In this document: positions 7,628-14,902 of the stretch, one piece after another | Layout: each line of letters opens with the position of its first letter | Position numbering within the stretch: the stretch's first letter is position 1 | NCBI GenBank assembly: GCA_030430725.1 | Contig: JAUIKP010000012.1 | Span: 1-17,892 of the forward strand | DNA length: 17,892 nucleotides | Source of the DNA: Nitrospiria bacterium | Lineage (GTDB): Bacteria; Nitrospirota; Nitrospiria; Nitrospirales; UBA8639 | Direction: 5' to 3' | Notes under the pieces: model-generated | Databases searched by the model: none | The model's input: the letters and a program-made list of their open reading frames with translations, nothing else | Told to the model about the DNA's origin: nothing | Position numbers and translations under genes: made by a program

Positions 7628-8740
7628 TTAGGCGGCCTTTTCATTGAGAGGCAAATAATCGGTATATCCCTTCGTATCTCCACCATAAAACGTGGCACGA
7701 TCATAAGGGGTGAGAGGGGCAGACTTTCGAATCCGTTCCGGGAGATCTGGGTTGGAAATGAAGTGCCTTCCAAACGCCACCGCGTCCGCCAAACCCTTTT
7801 CTGTAAATTCAAGAGCTGAATCGGGGGTATGCCCTCCTGCAGAAATCAGAACAGTCTTCAAGCTGTCACGAAACAATGAGGCCGTTTGTGGGGTGCCTTG
7901 AAGACTATCGTCATGCAGGCTCGCCAGCGCTGCCCGCGATTCAATTAAGTCGACAAAGGCCACACCTCGTGCATCCAATTCACGAAGGACATAGGTGAAC
8001 AGCGTGATGGGATCACTATCCCTCATGCCGTTAAATGCGTTAAAGGGCGATACACGCACGCCGACACGCTCTTTTCCCCAGACTTCGCTGACCGCATCGA
8101 CGACCTCCAACAACAGACGGGCACGGTTTTCAATTGATCCACCATAGTCATCGGTTCGAACATTGGAACCATCCTGAAGGAACTGATCGAGTAAATACCC
8201 ATTCGCTCCATGCACTTCTACACCATCAAATCCGGCCGCTTTGGCGTTTTCAGCACCCGCTTTAAAGTCAGCAACAATTTCTGCTATTTCCTCTATTTCA
8301 AGTGCACGAGGAACCAAAATCGGCGTTTCCTGCCAATCAGCCGTATACGTTCCACTGTTTTCCGCAGCAAGAGCAGAAGGTGCAACCGGCAAAGCCCCAT
8401 CGGATTGAAAAGAAGGGTGAGAAATGCGTCCCACATGCCAGAGTTGAAGATAGATCCGGCCGCCAGCTTTGTGCACCGCATTGGTGACGAGTTTCCAGCC
8501 CTGGACTTGCTCCGAGGTATGTATCCCTGGTGTTGCTGGATAGCCCTGTCCCTGTTGGGAAACTTGGGTGGCTTCCGAAATTATTAATCCGGCAGAAGCA
8601 CGTTGTGCATAATATGTGGCGTTGAGTTCATGGGGAACGTTTCCCGGTTGCTTTGATCGCATCCGTGTTAACGGTGCCATGATGATGCGATTGGGCACTG
8701 TCAGAGAACCTATGGTTAGGGGCTCAAAAAGTTTTGTCAT
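7628..8740 (-). CDS. nemA: Ene-reductase of the Old Yellow Enzyme family (N-ethylmaleimide reductase type)
   Basis: 370 aa, the full length of NemA/XenB-type FMN enzymes, which reduce activated C=C bonds, nitro compounds and N-ethylmaleimide using NAD(P)H. It begins LFEPLTIGSLTVPNRIIMAPLTR. It has the FMN-binding Q99 in RIYLQLWHVGR, the substrate-orienting pair H177/N180 in VEVHGANGYLLDQFL and Y182, then DDYGGSIENRARLLLEV and the C-terminal TFYGGDTKGYTDYLPL. I chose the ATG at 8740, with GAAAGGA upstream, over an in-frame ATG at 8803 that would add 21 residues without family similarity and overlap the preceding gene. The upstream gene ends 59 bp before. In the cluster it is the clearest sign that the operon handles reactive electrophiles. 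Close paralogues (xenobiotic or morphinone reductases) cannot be told apart by eye. Confidence 0.92.
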   Translation of the reverse strand: MTKLFEPLTIGSLTVPNRIIMAPLTRMRSKQPGNVPHELNATYYAQRASAGLIISEATQVSQQGQGYPATPGIHTSEQVQGWKLVTNAVHKAGGRIYLQLWHVGRISHPSFQSDGALPVAPSALAAENSGTYTADWQETPILVPRALEIEEIAEIVADFKAGAENAKAAGFDGVEVHGANGYLLDQFLQDGSNVRTDDYGGSIENRARLLLEVVDAVSEVWGKERVGVRVSPFNAFNGMRDSDPITLFTYVLRELDARGVAFVDLIESRAALASLHDDSLQGTPQTASLFRDSLKTVLISAGGHTPDSALEFTEKGLADAVAFGRHFISNPDLPERIRKSAPLTPYDRATFYGGDTKGYTDYLPLNEKAA

Positions 8741-8799
8741 GGTCCGTTTCCTTTCAATGAGTTTCTCAATGAACGACCTTCTTAGTTGTTCGTGATCTT

Positions 8800-9822
8800 T
8801 CACCGGTTAACCGCGACCCGTTTATCCAAGAAGCGGCCAATATAATTGGCAATCAGGTCGCCATCTTCTTCCAAGGCAAAGTGCCCCGTGTCGAGTAAAT
8901 GAAACTCCAGATTATTCAGATCCCGTTTATACGGGTAAGCCCCTTCAGCCGGAAAGATCTGATCGTTCTTCCCCCAAACAATTAATGTGGGCGGTTGATA
9001 TTCTCGCAAGTATGCTTGCCACTGTGGATAGAGCGGCAGGTTGGAGCCATAGCTATAGAACAATTGCAGTTGAATGTCGTTGTTGCCTTTTCGATCCAAC
9101 AGATATTGGTCAACCAGCCAATTATCGGGACTAATCGCTTCGACATCTCTGACTCCATGGGTATACTGCCATTTGGTTGCCGGCAAATTCAGAAAGTCTT
9201 TGAGGGCTCCGGCATTTTCCGGCGTACGATCTCTCCAATACGCCCGAAACGGTTTCCAAAACTCCCGCAAGCCCTCCTCATAGGCATTCCCATTCTGGAT
9301 AATGAGAGAGTCGATTCGCTCAGGGTGACTCACTGCCAGCCGGAACCCTATGGGGGCACCATAGTCCATCATGTACAGGCTATAAGATTTCAAGCCCACT
9401 TTTTGGGTGAACTTTTCTATGAATTTCGCCAGATTGTCGAATGTATAGGTGAACTCGTCTACAGGTGGCATCGAACTGTTCCCGAATCCAGGATAATCCG
9501 GAGCCACCACATGGAACCGGGCCGATAATTGCGGGATCAAGTTGCGGAACATGCGTGACGAAGTGGGAAATCCGTGAAGCAAGAGAATGACCGGCGCGTC
9601 TTTCGACCCCGCCTCTCGATAAAAAATATTCAGACCGTCCACTTCCACGGTTTTATGGAAAGTCGGGTAGGTGACCTCCTCAGACTGGATTCGGGGTGTG
9701 GTGAGTTCCTTATTTTCCGTCTTGGACGCCATCGCTCCCATAACCAACATCCCGATAAGCCCAAATGGCACGACAGCCACAATGCCAATCAGGGGCTTAA
9801 TGATCTTCTTGAAGCGTTTCAT
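8800..9822 (-). CDS. Membrane-anchored alpha/beta hydrolase, epoxide hydrolase/haloalkane dehalogenase type
   Basis: 340 aa. Residues 10-32 form a hydrophobic segment after a Lys/Arg-rich start (KRFKKIIK): a signal anchor or uncleaved signal peptide that would place the enzyme outside the cytoplasm or on the outer face of the inner membrane. The fold follows from about residue 58: oxyanion-loop HGFP (83-86), APDYPGFG (107-114), nucleophile elbow YMMDYGAP with D153, acid D287 in [10 protein letters not shown] and base H314 in DTGHFALEE. An Asp nucleophile, not Ser, is the mark of epoxide hydrolases and haloalkane dehalogenases, which form ester intermediates. The cap domain (about 180-265) is rich in Trp and Tyr. 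The ATG at 9822 follows AAAGGAGAACGACACC. It sits fourth in the cluster, 82 bp after the cysteine hydrolase gene. The substrate is unknown; many relatives are annotated only as alpha/beta hydrolases. Confidence 0.88.
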   Translation of the reverse strand: MKRFKKIIKPLIGIVAVVPFGLIGMLVMGAMASKTENKELTTPRIQSEEVTYPTFHKTVEVDGLNIFYREAGSKDAPVILLLHGFPTSSRMFRNLIPQLSARFHVVAPDYPGFGNSSMPPVDEFTYTFDNLAKFIEKFTQKVGLKSYSLYMMDYGAPIGFRLAVSHPERIDSLIIQNGNAYEEGLREFWKPFRAYWRDRTPENAGALKDFLNLPATKWQYTHGVRDVEAISPDNWLVDQYLLDRKGNNDIQLQLFYSYGSNLPLYPQWQAYLREYQPPTLIVWGKNDQIFPAEGAYPYKRDLNNLEFHLLDTGHFALEEDGDLIANYIGRFLDKRVAVNR

Positions 9823-9904
9823 GGTGTCGTTCTCCTTTACCCTATTGATTCGATAAGCCTATACGTTTCAAAAACGACCCATCGAGTTACAACACATGGT
9901 TTTC

Positions 9905-10588
9905 CTATACGGCGGCCACCGTGCCTTGCAGACGGTTGACGACCTCGTCCGTCGTCAACACCGTATTGGCAATCATTCGGTAGTTGACCAACGCCGTTTG
10001 ATACCCATCCCCTTCGGGAACTCTGGCGCCTGCCGTGGCATCCTTGACCACCGCAACCTCAAAGCCTTGCTCCATCAATTCCCGCATGTGTGATTCCACA
10101 CAGAGATTCGAGGACATGCCTGCGAGAATAACTTTGCTGAATTTCCGCTTGCGCAATTGCAACACCAGATCATTGGTTTCCGGGCCGTAGACTTTGTGCG
10201 GACTCACAACGATGGTTTGACCGTCAGCAATGTATGGCTTGAACCGCTCGAGCCAATCCGCACCAGACCCTTGAAAGTTATCCAAATTTAACGGATCGAC
10301 GCGATCGAACATGTTGATACTATGCATCACCGCTTCCAACGTGCCTTCAAACTTCCATCCGTGGTCTGACGGGTAGTAGTAGTGAGGTGAAACATACACC
10401 TGAATGCCCGTCTCCTTCGCGATTCGAAAAAGTGTGTCGAGATGTTCAACCGTGTTGTTCTCAGTCACGCTTTCACCGACCACACTCCACGCTACGCCTC
10501 CGGGGCTTAAAAAATCATTCTGGGGGTCGGTAATGACCAGGGCCGTCTGATCGGGGATAAAGTCCATGCCTGGGTTGGGAAGTGCCAT
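9905..10588 (-). CDS. Isochorismatase-family cysteine hydrolase
   Basis: 227 aa, the usual length for the family, which cleaves amides, ureides or vinyl ethers (nicotinamidase, isochorismatase, biuret hydrolase types). The catalytic triad is visible: D21 in LVITDPQNDFLSPGG, K132 in VVSPHKVYGP and C163 in ILAGMSSNLCVESHMRELM, with the cis-peptide stretch AGMSSN just before the Cys. The substrate-facing segment HYYYPSDHGWKFEG (69-82) is long and aromatic. I place the start at ATG 10588, 7 nt after AAGGAG; a TTG two codons upstream lies too close to that site. No signal peptide is present, so it is cytoplasmic. It is third in the six-gene cluster, 39 bp after the SnoaL-like gene. Which amide or ether it cleaves cannot be read from the sequence. 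Confidence 0.9.
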   Translation of the reverse strand: MALPNPGMDFIPDQTALVITDPQNDFLSPGGVAWSVVGESVTENNTVEHLDTLFRIAKETGIQVYVSPHYYYPSDHGWKFEGTLEAVMHSINMFDRVDPLNLDNFQGSGADWLERFKPYIADGQTIVVSPHKVYGPETNDLVLQLRKRKFSKVILAGMSSNLCVESHMRELMEQGFEVAVVKDATAGARVPEGDGYQTALVNYRMIANTVLTTDEVVNRLQGTVAAV

Positions 10589-10627
10589 GATCAATCTCCT
10601 TTTTTAATGAGTGAAAAGTATTTCGGA

Positions 10628-10993
10628 TTAGTTGTGGTAATACCGCTCGTGAATGATCCTGCCGTCCTGCCATTTGGCGACCACCACCTGCTCAACATGA
10701 ACCGGAGTACCGTCCGTGGCAATCCAATCCATAACCGTTTCATAAAACGTCACGTTGCCACCGACTCCTTTGGCCGTCACGTCAAAACGCTGCCACTCCT
10801 TTACGGTATTCAGGAATCGTTTCTCCCGTTCCAAATTGGCTTCTCGTCCGATCGTGGGAGGCTGATCGTTCTCCTGCATGGCCGCATCTTCCACATAGAA
10901 TGCATTGATGGCATCCAGGATGCGTCCCTCCCGGATATACGAAAACAAGTCTTCCAGTCTGTCTTGAAGATTGATGGCGGTTTGTGTGCTCAT
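10628..10993 (-). CDS. SnoaL/NTF2-like cone-fold protein
   Basis: 121 aa, one small cone-fold domain of the nuclear transport factor 2/SnoaL group. The pattern is an N-terminal helix pair (LQDRLEDLFSYIREGRILDAINAFY), a VEDAAMQEND strand and turn, a helix with LEREKRFLNTVKEW, and long C-terminal strands ending VEQVVVAKWQDGRIIHERYYHN. The E-x-x-v-v-x-x-W-x-d-G-k-I ending is very typical. Members are small-molecule isomerases, cyclases or ligand-binding proteins, and many have no assigned activity. AGGAGA precedes the ATG at good spacing. It is second in the cluster, 65 bp after the AhpD-like gene and 39 bp before the cysteine hydrolase, so a role in the same pathway is likely but unproven. Confidence 0.82.
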   Translation of the reverse strand: MSTQTAINLQDRLEDLFSYIREGRILDAINAFYVEDAAMQENDQPPTIGREANLEREKRFLNTVKEWQRFDVTAKGVGGNVTFYETVMDWIATDGTPVHVEQVVVAKWQDGRIIHERYYHN

Positions 10994-11058
10994 GGGCTTT
11001 CTCCTAGCTTGAAAAAATGCTTGAGTAATGGTGGCTCTGAATGAAGACCTGGACGGCT

Positions 11059-11607
11059 TTAGACCCTGGCCTCCAGCTCGAGAGCGGCAGGAAAGTCCAC
11101 CTCCGTCCCGGCCACGTGATTGAAATAATTGGTGAACAGGGTCAGGGAGATATTGGCCAGGATTTCCGTGATCTCCCCGTCCGAAAACCCCGCTTTGCGG
11201 AGTTTGGCGACCTCTTCGTCCGTGACCTGCCCGCGGTGCGACACGACCTGCCGCGTGAACTCAAGGGCCGTGGCTTCCCTGGTGTCGGGTGACTCGCCTC
11301 GCCGGCTGTCACTGATAGCCTCCTCACTGAGCCCCACGGTTCGGCCGATGGCCGAATGAGCCGCGAGGCAATACCGGCAGTCATTAACCTCGGAAACGGT
11401 CAGGGCAATTTGTTCGCGAAACTTCGCCGAAAGTCGGCCCTTCGAGAGGGCTCCAGAAAAATCGAGATAACCCTGAAGGACCGCCGGCGAGTTGGCCATG
11501 GTCCTCATAATGTTAGGCGCGAAGCCGAGCTTACTTTCCACGCCTTTCAACAAACGTTGGGCCTGACCGGTGGCGGTCTCCGGATTGAGTGCAGTTAATC
11601 GTGGCAT
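11059..11607 (-). CDS. Carboxymuconolactone decarboxylase/AhpD-like peroxidase-related protein
   Basis: 182 aa all-helical protein of the CMD/AhpD superfamily. The redox motif is intact: E73, C77, C80 and H84 in SEVNDCRYCLAAH, the arrangement used by AhpD-type disulfide reductases to handle peroxides. The N-terminal ALNPETATGQAQRLLKGVES and the FAPNIMRTMANSP segment match the uncharacterised peroxidase-related branch, where a second helical repeat follows (about 100-175). AAGGAGA lies before the ATG. It is the first gene of the six-gene cluster, 204 bp from the divergent activator's start, and the -24/-12 candidate lies about 60 bp upstream of its ATG. Peroxide or disulfide chemistry is inferred from the motif; true CMD lacks the CxxC. 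Confidence 0.88.
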   Translation of the reverse strand: MPRLTALNPETATGQAQRLLKGVESKLGFAPNIMRTMANSPAVLQGYLDFSGALSKGRLSAKFREQIALTVSEVNDCRYCLAAHSAIGRTVGLSEEAISDSRRGESPDTREATALEFTRQVVSHRGQVTDEEVAKLRKAGFSDGEITEILANISLTLFTNYFNHVAGTEVDFPAALELEARV

Positions 11608-11664
11608 TGTTTGGGTCTCCTTGTGTGGATTTGATCAACGTTCGCATTCATGTTTTCGTGGTAT

Positions 11665-11681
11665 TACAATGACTGTGCCAA
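11665..11681 (-). promoter_or_regulatory. Candidate sigma-54 (-24/-12) promoter of the six-gene cluster
   Basis: On the minus strand the site reads TTGGCACAGTCATTGTA. The -24 box TTGGCAC is a perfect match, the spacing is correct (GG, then ten bases, then the -12 dinucleotide), and the -12 box is TTGT where TTGC is the consensus. Transcription would start near 11654, leaving about 47 nt of leader before the AhpD-like gene. A sigma-54 activator gene diverges from the same region, which supports the reading. The T in place of C in the -12 box is the weak point. Confidence 0.6.
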
Positions 11682-11746
11682 TCGATTGAAATTCATAACA
11701 CTCTGTTTTATTTATAAAAATAATATTTAACCAATTACTAATTCCC

Positions 11747-11799
11747 ACGAAAATTCGTTCCCAACGAAAACTCATTGCACATAAACGAAATTTCGTTTA
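11747..11799. promoter_or_regulatory. Palindromic enhancer (UAS) candidates for the divergent activator
   Basis: Two dyads share the core ACGAAA/TTTCGT. One is ACGAAAATTCGT (11747-11758, arms ACGAA/TTCGT). The other is TAAACGAAATTTCGTTTA (11782-11799), an 18-bp perfect palindrome. Between them is an extra half-site AACGAAAA (11763-11770), which also forms TTCGTT-CCC-AACGAA with the right arm of the first dyad. They lie about 95-145 bp upstream of the predicted sigma-54 start, where activator hexamers normally bind. They also lie just in front of the activator's own start, which would allow autoregulation. Binding by this activator is inferred. Confidence 0.65.
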
Positions 11800-11810
11800 A
11801 ATTTTCAGCT

Positions 11811-13445
11811 ATGACGACGACAAAGGCTGAATGCCAAGAACCCACTACACTGGATTCCCTGAAATGTCTGTTGCTGGACATCGCCCAGCAACGTTCATTG
11901 AATGATTTGTTATGGCTGATTGTGCGGCGGTTGGCGGATCGACCCACCGTGGTCCTGGCGCGAATCTGGCTGCTGAAACCCGGCGATATCTGCTCCACCT
12001 GTCGATTAAGGAAGGAATGTCCGGATCAGACGGAGTGCCTCCATCTCGTGGCCAGTGCGGGCCGATCAGGGGTGGGGGATAAAACCGAATGGATGAACAC
12101 CGACGGGTACTTTGCCCGTTTTCCGCTGGGGGTGTGTAAGGTGGGACGGATCGGAAAGACCGGCGAGCAACTCGTTATCAATGAGATGGACAACAATCTC
12201 GCCTGGATTGCAAGGCCCGACTGGGCCAGACAGGAAGGCATCCAGGGCTTTCACGGACAACCCATCATCTATAAAGGAGAAACCCTGGGCGTATTGGCCG
12301 TCTTCGAACGGGAACCGGTCACCGATGAGGCCACGGTCTGGTTCCGGATGATTGCCGATCATGTGGCCGTGGCCATTGCCAATGCCCGGGCTTTCGAGGA
12401 AATCGAACGACTCAAAGCCCAATTGGAACTGGAAAACACCTTCTTAAAAGAAGAAGTCCTGGAAGCGCAGAACTTTGGCGATATTATCGGGCAGAGTCCC
12501 GCCATCGCCAACCTGGTGCAACAGATTGAACTGGTGGCCCCCACCGATGCCACCGCACTCATCTCGGGGGAGTCGGGAACGGGAAAAGAACTGGTCGCGC
12601 GGGAAATACACCGCCGCAGTCAACGCAGGGAGCATCCGCTCGTGCGGGTCAACTGTGCCTCCATTCCCAAAGATCTCTATGAAAGCGAATTCTTCGGGCA
12701 TGCCAAAGGTTCCTTTACCGGCGCCATGAAAGACCGGGCCGGGAGGTTTCAAGCGGCCGATGGCGGCACGCTGTTTCTGGATGAAGTGGGAGAAATCCCC
12801 CTGGAGATGCAAAGCAAACTCTTACGCGTCTTACAGGAGGGAGAATACGAACGGGTAGGCGAGGAAACCACCAGAAAGGTCAATGTCCGCATTATCGCAG
12901 CCACCAACCGGAAGCTGGCCCAAGAGGTGGAAGCCAAAAGATTTCGTCAGGATCTGTATTACCGGTTGAATGTCTTTCCTATTGAAGTTGCTCCACTTCG
13001 CAATCGCAAGGAGGATATTCCGCTATTGGCCAGTATGTTCATGGCCAATGTCCGCAAAAAACTCAATTGCACGGGACGGGAATTAACCCAGGCCGAAGTG
13101 GTGAAATTGCAAAACTATCATTGGCCCGGCAACGTACGGGAACTGCAGAACATTATCGAACGTGCCGTAATTTCCTCACGCTGCGGATCGGTCAAGTTCG
13201 ACCTGCCCGTGCCGCAAGCCAGCGGAGCCTCCCTCAAAACGCCCCTCAAGAAAAACGGTGACAGTGCCGGAGAGATTCTGACCGACGAGGACATTCGCCT
13301 TCAGGAAAAAGCGAACATCGAAGCCGCGTTGAACAAAACAAGCTGGAAAATCTACGGCCCCGGCGGAGCTGCGGAACTCCTGGGCCTCAAACCCACCACC
13401 CTCCTCTCCCGCATCAAAAAAATGGGGATTGAGAAAGTAGGGTGA
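11811..13445 (+). CDS. Sigma-54-dependent activator: Cys-cluster GAF sensor, AAA+ and Fis-type HTH
   Basis: 544 aa. Residues 14-195 form a GAF sensor containing C61-x2-C64-x5-C70-x5-C76, followed by LHLVASAG. The linker helix (about 196-220) leads to the AAA+ domain (about 224-455): Walker A GESGTGKE (253-260), loop 1 GSFTGA (300-305), Walker B LFLDEVGE (321-328), R379/R385 in [12 protein letters not shown], and [16 protein letters not shown] replaces the usual GAFTGA of the sigma-54 contact loop. The C-terminus (about 491-544) is a Fis-family helix-turn-helix ending [19 protein letters not shown] start at ATG 11811. A TTG at 11775 would add 12 residues but lies across the palindromes; neither start has a good Shine-Dalgarno sequence. 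It is divergent from the six-gene cluster and probably its activator. The cysteines suggest metal, Fe-S or redox sensing, but the effector is unknown. Confidence 0.92.
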   Translation: MTTTKAECQEPTTLDSLKCLLLDIAQQRSLNDLLWLIVRRLADRPTVVLARIWLLKPGDICSTCRLRKECPDQTECLHLVASAGRSGVGDKTEWMNTDGYFARFPLGVCKVGRIGKTGEQLVINEMDNNLAWIARPDWARQEGIQGFHGQPIIYKGETLGVLAVFEREPVTDEATVWFRMIADHVAVAIANARAFEEIERLKAQLELENTFLKEEVLEAQNFGDIIGQSPAIANLVQQIELVAPTDATALISGESGTGKELVAREIHRRSQRREHPLVRVNCASIPKDLYESEFFGHAKGSFTGAMKDRAGRFQAADGGTLFLDEVGEIPLEMQSKLLRVLQEGEYERVGEETTRKVNVRIIAATNRKLAQEVEAKRFRQDLYYRLNVFPIEVAPLRNRKEDIPLLASMFMANVRKKLNCTGRELTQAEVVKLQNYHWPGNVRELQNIIERAVISSRCGSVKFDLPVPQASGASLKTPLKKNGDSAGEILTDEDIRLQEKANIEAALNKTSWKIYGPGGAAELLGLKPTTLLSRIKKMGIEKVG

Positions 13446-13557
13446 ACAATTGACGATTAATCCCGGACATCTCTCTGTACGGAACAGTCCTTCATATTTG
13501 GGAACTCTTGGTCTCTTATACCCTGAGTGATATCATGACCCCAGAGGAAGGACATAG

Positions 13558-13839
13558 ATGCCGAAACCTTTAGAAGTCAAACCACTTCCCAATTTCCGCC
13601 TGTGGCTTCGCTATGATGACGGCGTATCAGGAGAGGTCGACTTGTCCCACCTGGCAGGAAAGGGCGTTTTCAAGGCCTGGGATCAACCGGATTTTTTCAG
13701 AGGAGTCCGAATTGGACCTCTCAGAGAGATTTCATGGAGCGATGAAATTGACCTATGCCCGGACTCTCTCTATATGAAACTGACGAAAAAAACACCTGAG
13801 GATATGTTTCCAAATCTGAAGACAGGCATGAATGCCTGA
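13558..13839 (+). CDS. DUF2442 domain protein, first gene of a paired module
   Basis: 93 aa. The pattern LEVKPLPNFRLWLRYDDGVSGEVDLS-type start, then a short G-V-F-K-A-W stretch, and FRGVRIGPLREISWSDEIDLCPDSLY is the DUF2442 signature (the I-x-W-x-x-x-I-D-l-x-p-d-x-L-Y end is diagnostic). No catalytic residues are evident. AGGAAGGA precedes the ATG. It overlaps the DUF4160 gene by 8 bp. DUF2442 and DUF4160 genes are commonly neighbours and have been suggested to be toxin-antitoxin-like, but their activities are not established to my knowledge. Here DUF2442 comes first. Confidence 0.85.
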   Translation: MPKPLEVKPLPNFRLWLRYDDGVSGEVDLSHLAGKGVFKAWDQPDFFRGVRIGPLREISWSDEIDLCPDSLYMKLTKKTPEDMFPNLKTGMNA

Positions 13840-14092
13840 AATTTGTCGCTTTTATGGGATTGTCATCAAGATGTATTTTGATGAACACAATCCTCCCCAC
13901 TTTCATGCCGAGTACGCAGGTGATGAAGCCCTCATAGATGTAAATACGTTGGCTGTGTTTTCAGGTCGATTGCCCGCACGCGCTCAAGCCCTTGTTTCCG
14001 AATGGGCCACGCTTCATCGTGAGGAGCTTCTTTCTGATTGGCAAAAAGCGAAAAGCTTGGAACCTTTGGACAAAATCGAACCTCTTCCCTAA
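13832..14092 (+). CDS. DUF4160 domain protein, partner of DUF2442
   Basis: 86 aa. It has the DUF4160 hallmarks: MPEICRFYGIVIKMYF, then DEHNPPHFHAEYAGDEALIDV (a conserved HNPPHFH-type motif with several His that could bind metal or act in catalysis), and the C-terminal VSEWATLHREELLSDWQKA. The ATG lies inside the end of the DUF2442 gene, so translation is coupled. The HFHAEY cluster makes this the more likely active partner of the pair, but that is inference. No ribosome-binding site of its own is obvious. A 168-bp gap with no gene follows before the RelB-like gene. Confidence 0.85.
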   Translation: MPEICRFYGIVIKMYFDEHNPPHFHAEYAGDEALIDVNTLAVFSGRLPARAQALVSEWATLHREELLSDWQKAKSLEPLDKIEPLP

Positions 14093-14197
14093 TTAAAATC
14101 CCATCAAAAATGAAGTAACTAAGACAATCCAGAGAATTGGACTGGCAGTAGTTCCGTACTCGTGCTCTTCTCATTGAGATTCACCTAGGAGGTCAGG

Positions 14198-14239
14198 TTG
14201 TCTTAATACATTTCTGTGCGCTAGTATTACACGTAATAC
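14198..14239 (+). promoter_or_regulatory. Promoter with overlapping palindromic operator of the RelB/RelE-like pair
   Basis: A plausible sigma-70 pair, TTGTCT (14198-14203) and TAGTAT (14222-14227), has an 18-bp spacer. The perfect inverted repeat GTATTAC-AC-GTAATAC (14224-14239) overlaps the -10 box and ends 21 bp before the antitoxin ATG. This is where ribbon-helix-helix antitoxins typically bind to repress their own operon. The promoter boxes are moderate matches; the palindrome is seen directly. Confidence 0.65.
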
Positions 14240-14260
14240 ACATGATGCAGGAGGGAAGTC

Positions 14261-14476
14261 ATGGCTGTACTCACTCTCAGATTAGACGATCAATTAGTGC
14301 GCAAACTCCAGAGACTTTCGAAAGAGACTGAGCGTCCCAAGAGTTACTTTGTGAAAAAAGCCCTTGCACTTTATCTTGACGAGTATCAAGACTACGAGAT
14401 GGCACTTGCAAGACGCGCCGATAAGGATGAAGAAGTAGTGACACTGGCCCAGATGAAAAAGGCGTTGGGTGTTTGA
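14261..14476 (+). CDS. Ribbon-helix-helix antitoxin, RelB type
   Basis: 71 aa. The N-terminus AVLTLRLDDQLVRKLQRLSKETERPKSYFVKKALALYLDEY is a complete ribbon-helix-helix DNA-binding domain: strand TLRLD, helix A, the RPKS turn and helix B. The C-terminal tail (about 45-71), rich in acidic and basic residues with a TLAQMKKALG ending, is where the toxin would be wrapped. GGAGGG lies 5 nt before the ATG. Its stop overlaps the toxin start by 8 bp. It probably represses its own promoter through the palindrome upstream. Confidence 0.88.
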   Translation: MAVLTLRLDDQLVRKLQRLSKETERPKSYFVKKALALYLDEYQDYEMALARRADKDEEVVTLAQMKKALGV

Positions 14477-14723
14477 AGTTCAATTCAAAAAGTCTGTGGA
14501 GAAAGATCTCAGGGCGTTGCCCAAAACTGATCAAAAAAGGGTGTTGGAACAAATCGGAAAGACTCTGGCCAAAGATCCCTATCTGGGGAAGGCCTTAAGT
14601 GGAGAGTTTAAAGGGTTATATCGATGGAAAACCGGTCAAATCCGGGTAATTTATGAAATTCAAAAAGATGCACTAATTATTCTATTATTAAAAATTGGGC
14701 ATCGGAAAGACCTTTATCGTTAA
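14469..14723 (+). CDS. RelE/ParE-superfamily toxin
   Basis: 84 aa, the normal length. Features are FEVQFKKSVEKDLRALPK at the N-terminus, a helix with VLEQIGKTLAKDP, then LSGEFKGLYRWKTGQIRVIYEI and the end ILLLKIGHRKDLYR. These are the strand and basic-residue signatures of RelE-type ribosome-dependent mRNA nucleases (R and H residues in GLYRW, QIRVIY and GHRKDLY). The start is GTG inside the antitoxin gene, a common coupling arrangement. RelE is favoured over ParE by the K-x-GHRxDlYr ending, but the activity is not certain from sequence alone. Both genes look intact. Confidence 0.88.
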   Translation: MFEVQFKKSVEKDLRALPKTDQKRVLEQIGKTLAKDPYLGKALSGEFKGLYRWKTGQIRVIYEIQKDALIILLLKIGHRKDLYR

Positions 14724-14902
14724 TACCCATTTGAAGGGATTTACTCCGATTAAACGAAAAAGGCGCTCCCTTTCCAAATCACGCAACCTCAACCAAAGAT
14801 TGGATTTCCACTCAAGTCAAAATTCATTTACCAATTGAATCTGTTTTTTTCTTTATCCTAATACTTTCCTAATTATTTTCCCTTCGGAAAATATTCGGGC
14901 GA
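14724..14902. other. AT-rich spacer between the toxin gene and the HTH fragment
   Basis: No coding frame of interest is seen. The region is rich in T-runs (for example around 14840-14880) and probably holds whatever promoter the following short ORF has. I could not pick out a reliable hairpin terminator for the toxin operon. Confidence 0.4.

Noticed and set aside
8741..8803. Longer nemA starting at ATG 8803
   Set aside because: The extra 21 residues lack family similarity and overlap the hydrolase gene; the ATG at 8740 has a ribosome-binding site and gives the normal N-terminus.
11775..11810. TTG start at 11775 for the sigma-54 activator
   Set aside because: It would make the 18-bp palindrome part of the coding sequence, has no Shine-Dalgarno sequence and adds 12 residues of no recognisable value; ATG 11811 preferred, though its own ribosome-binding site is weak.
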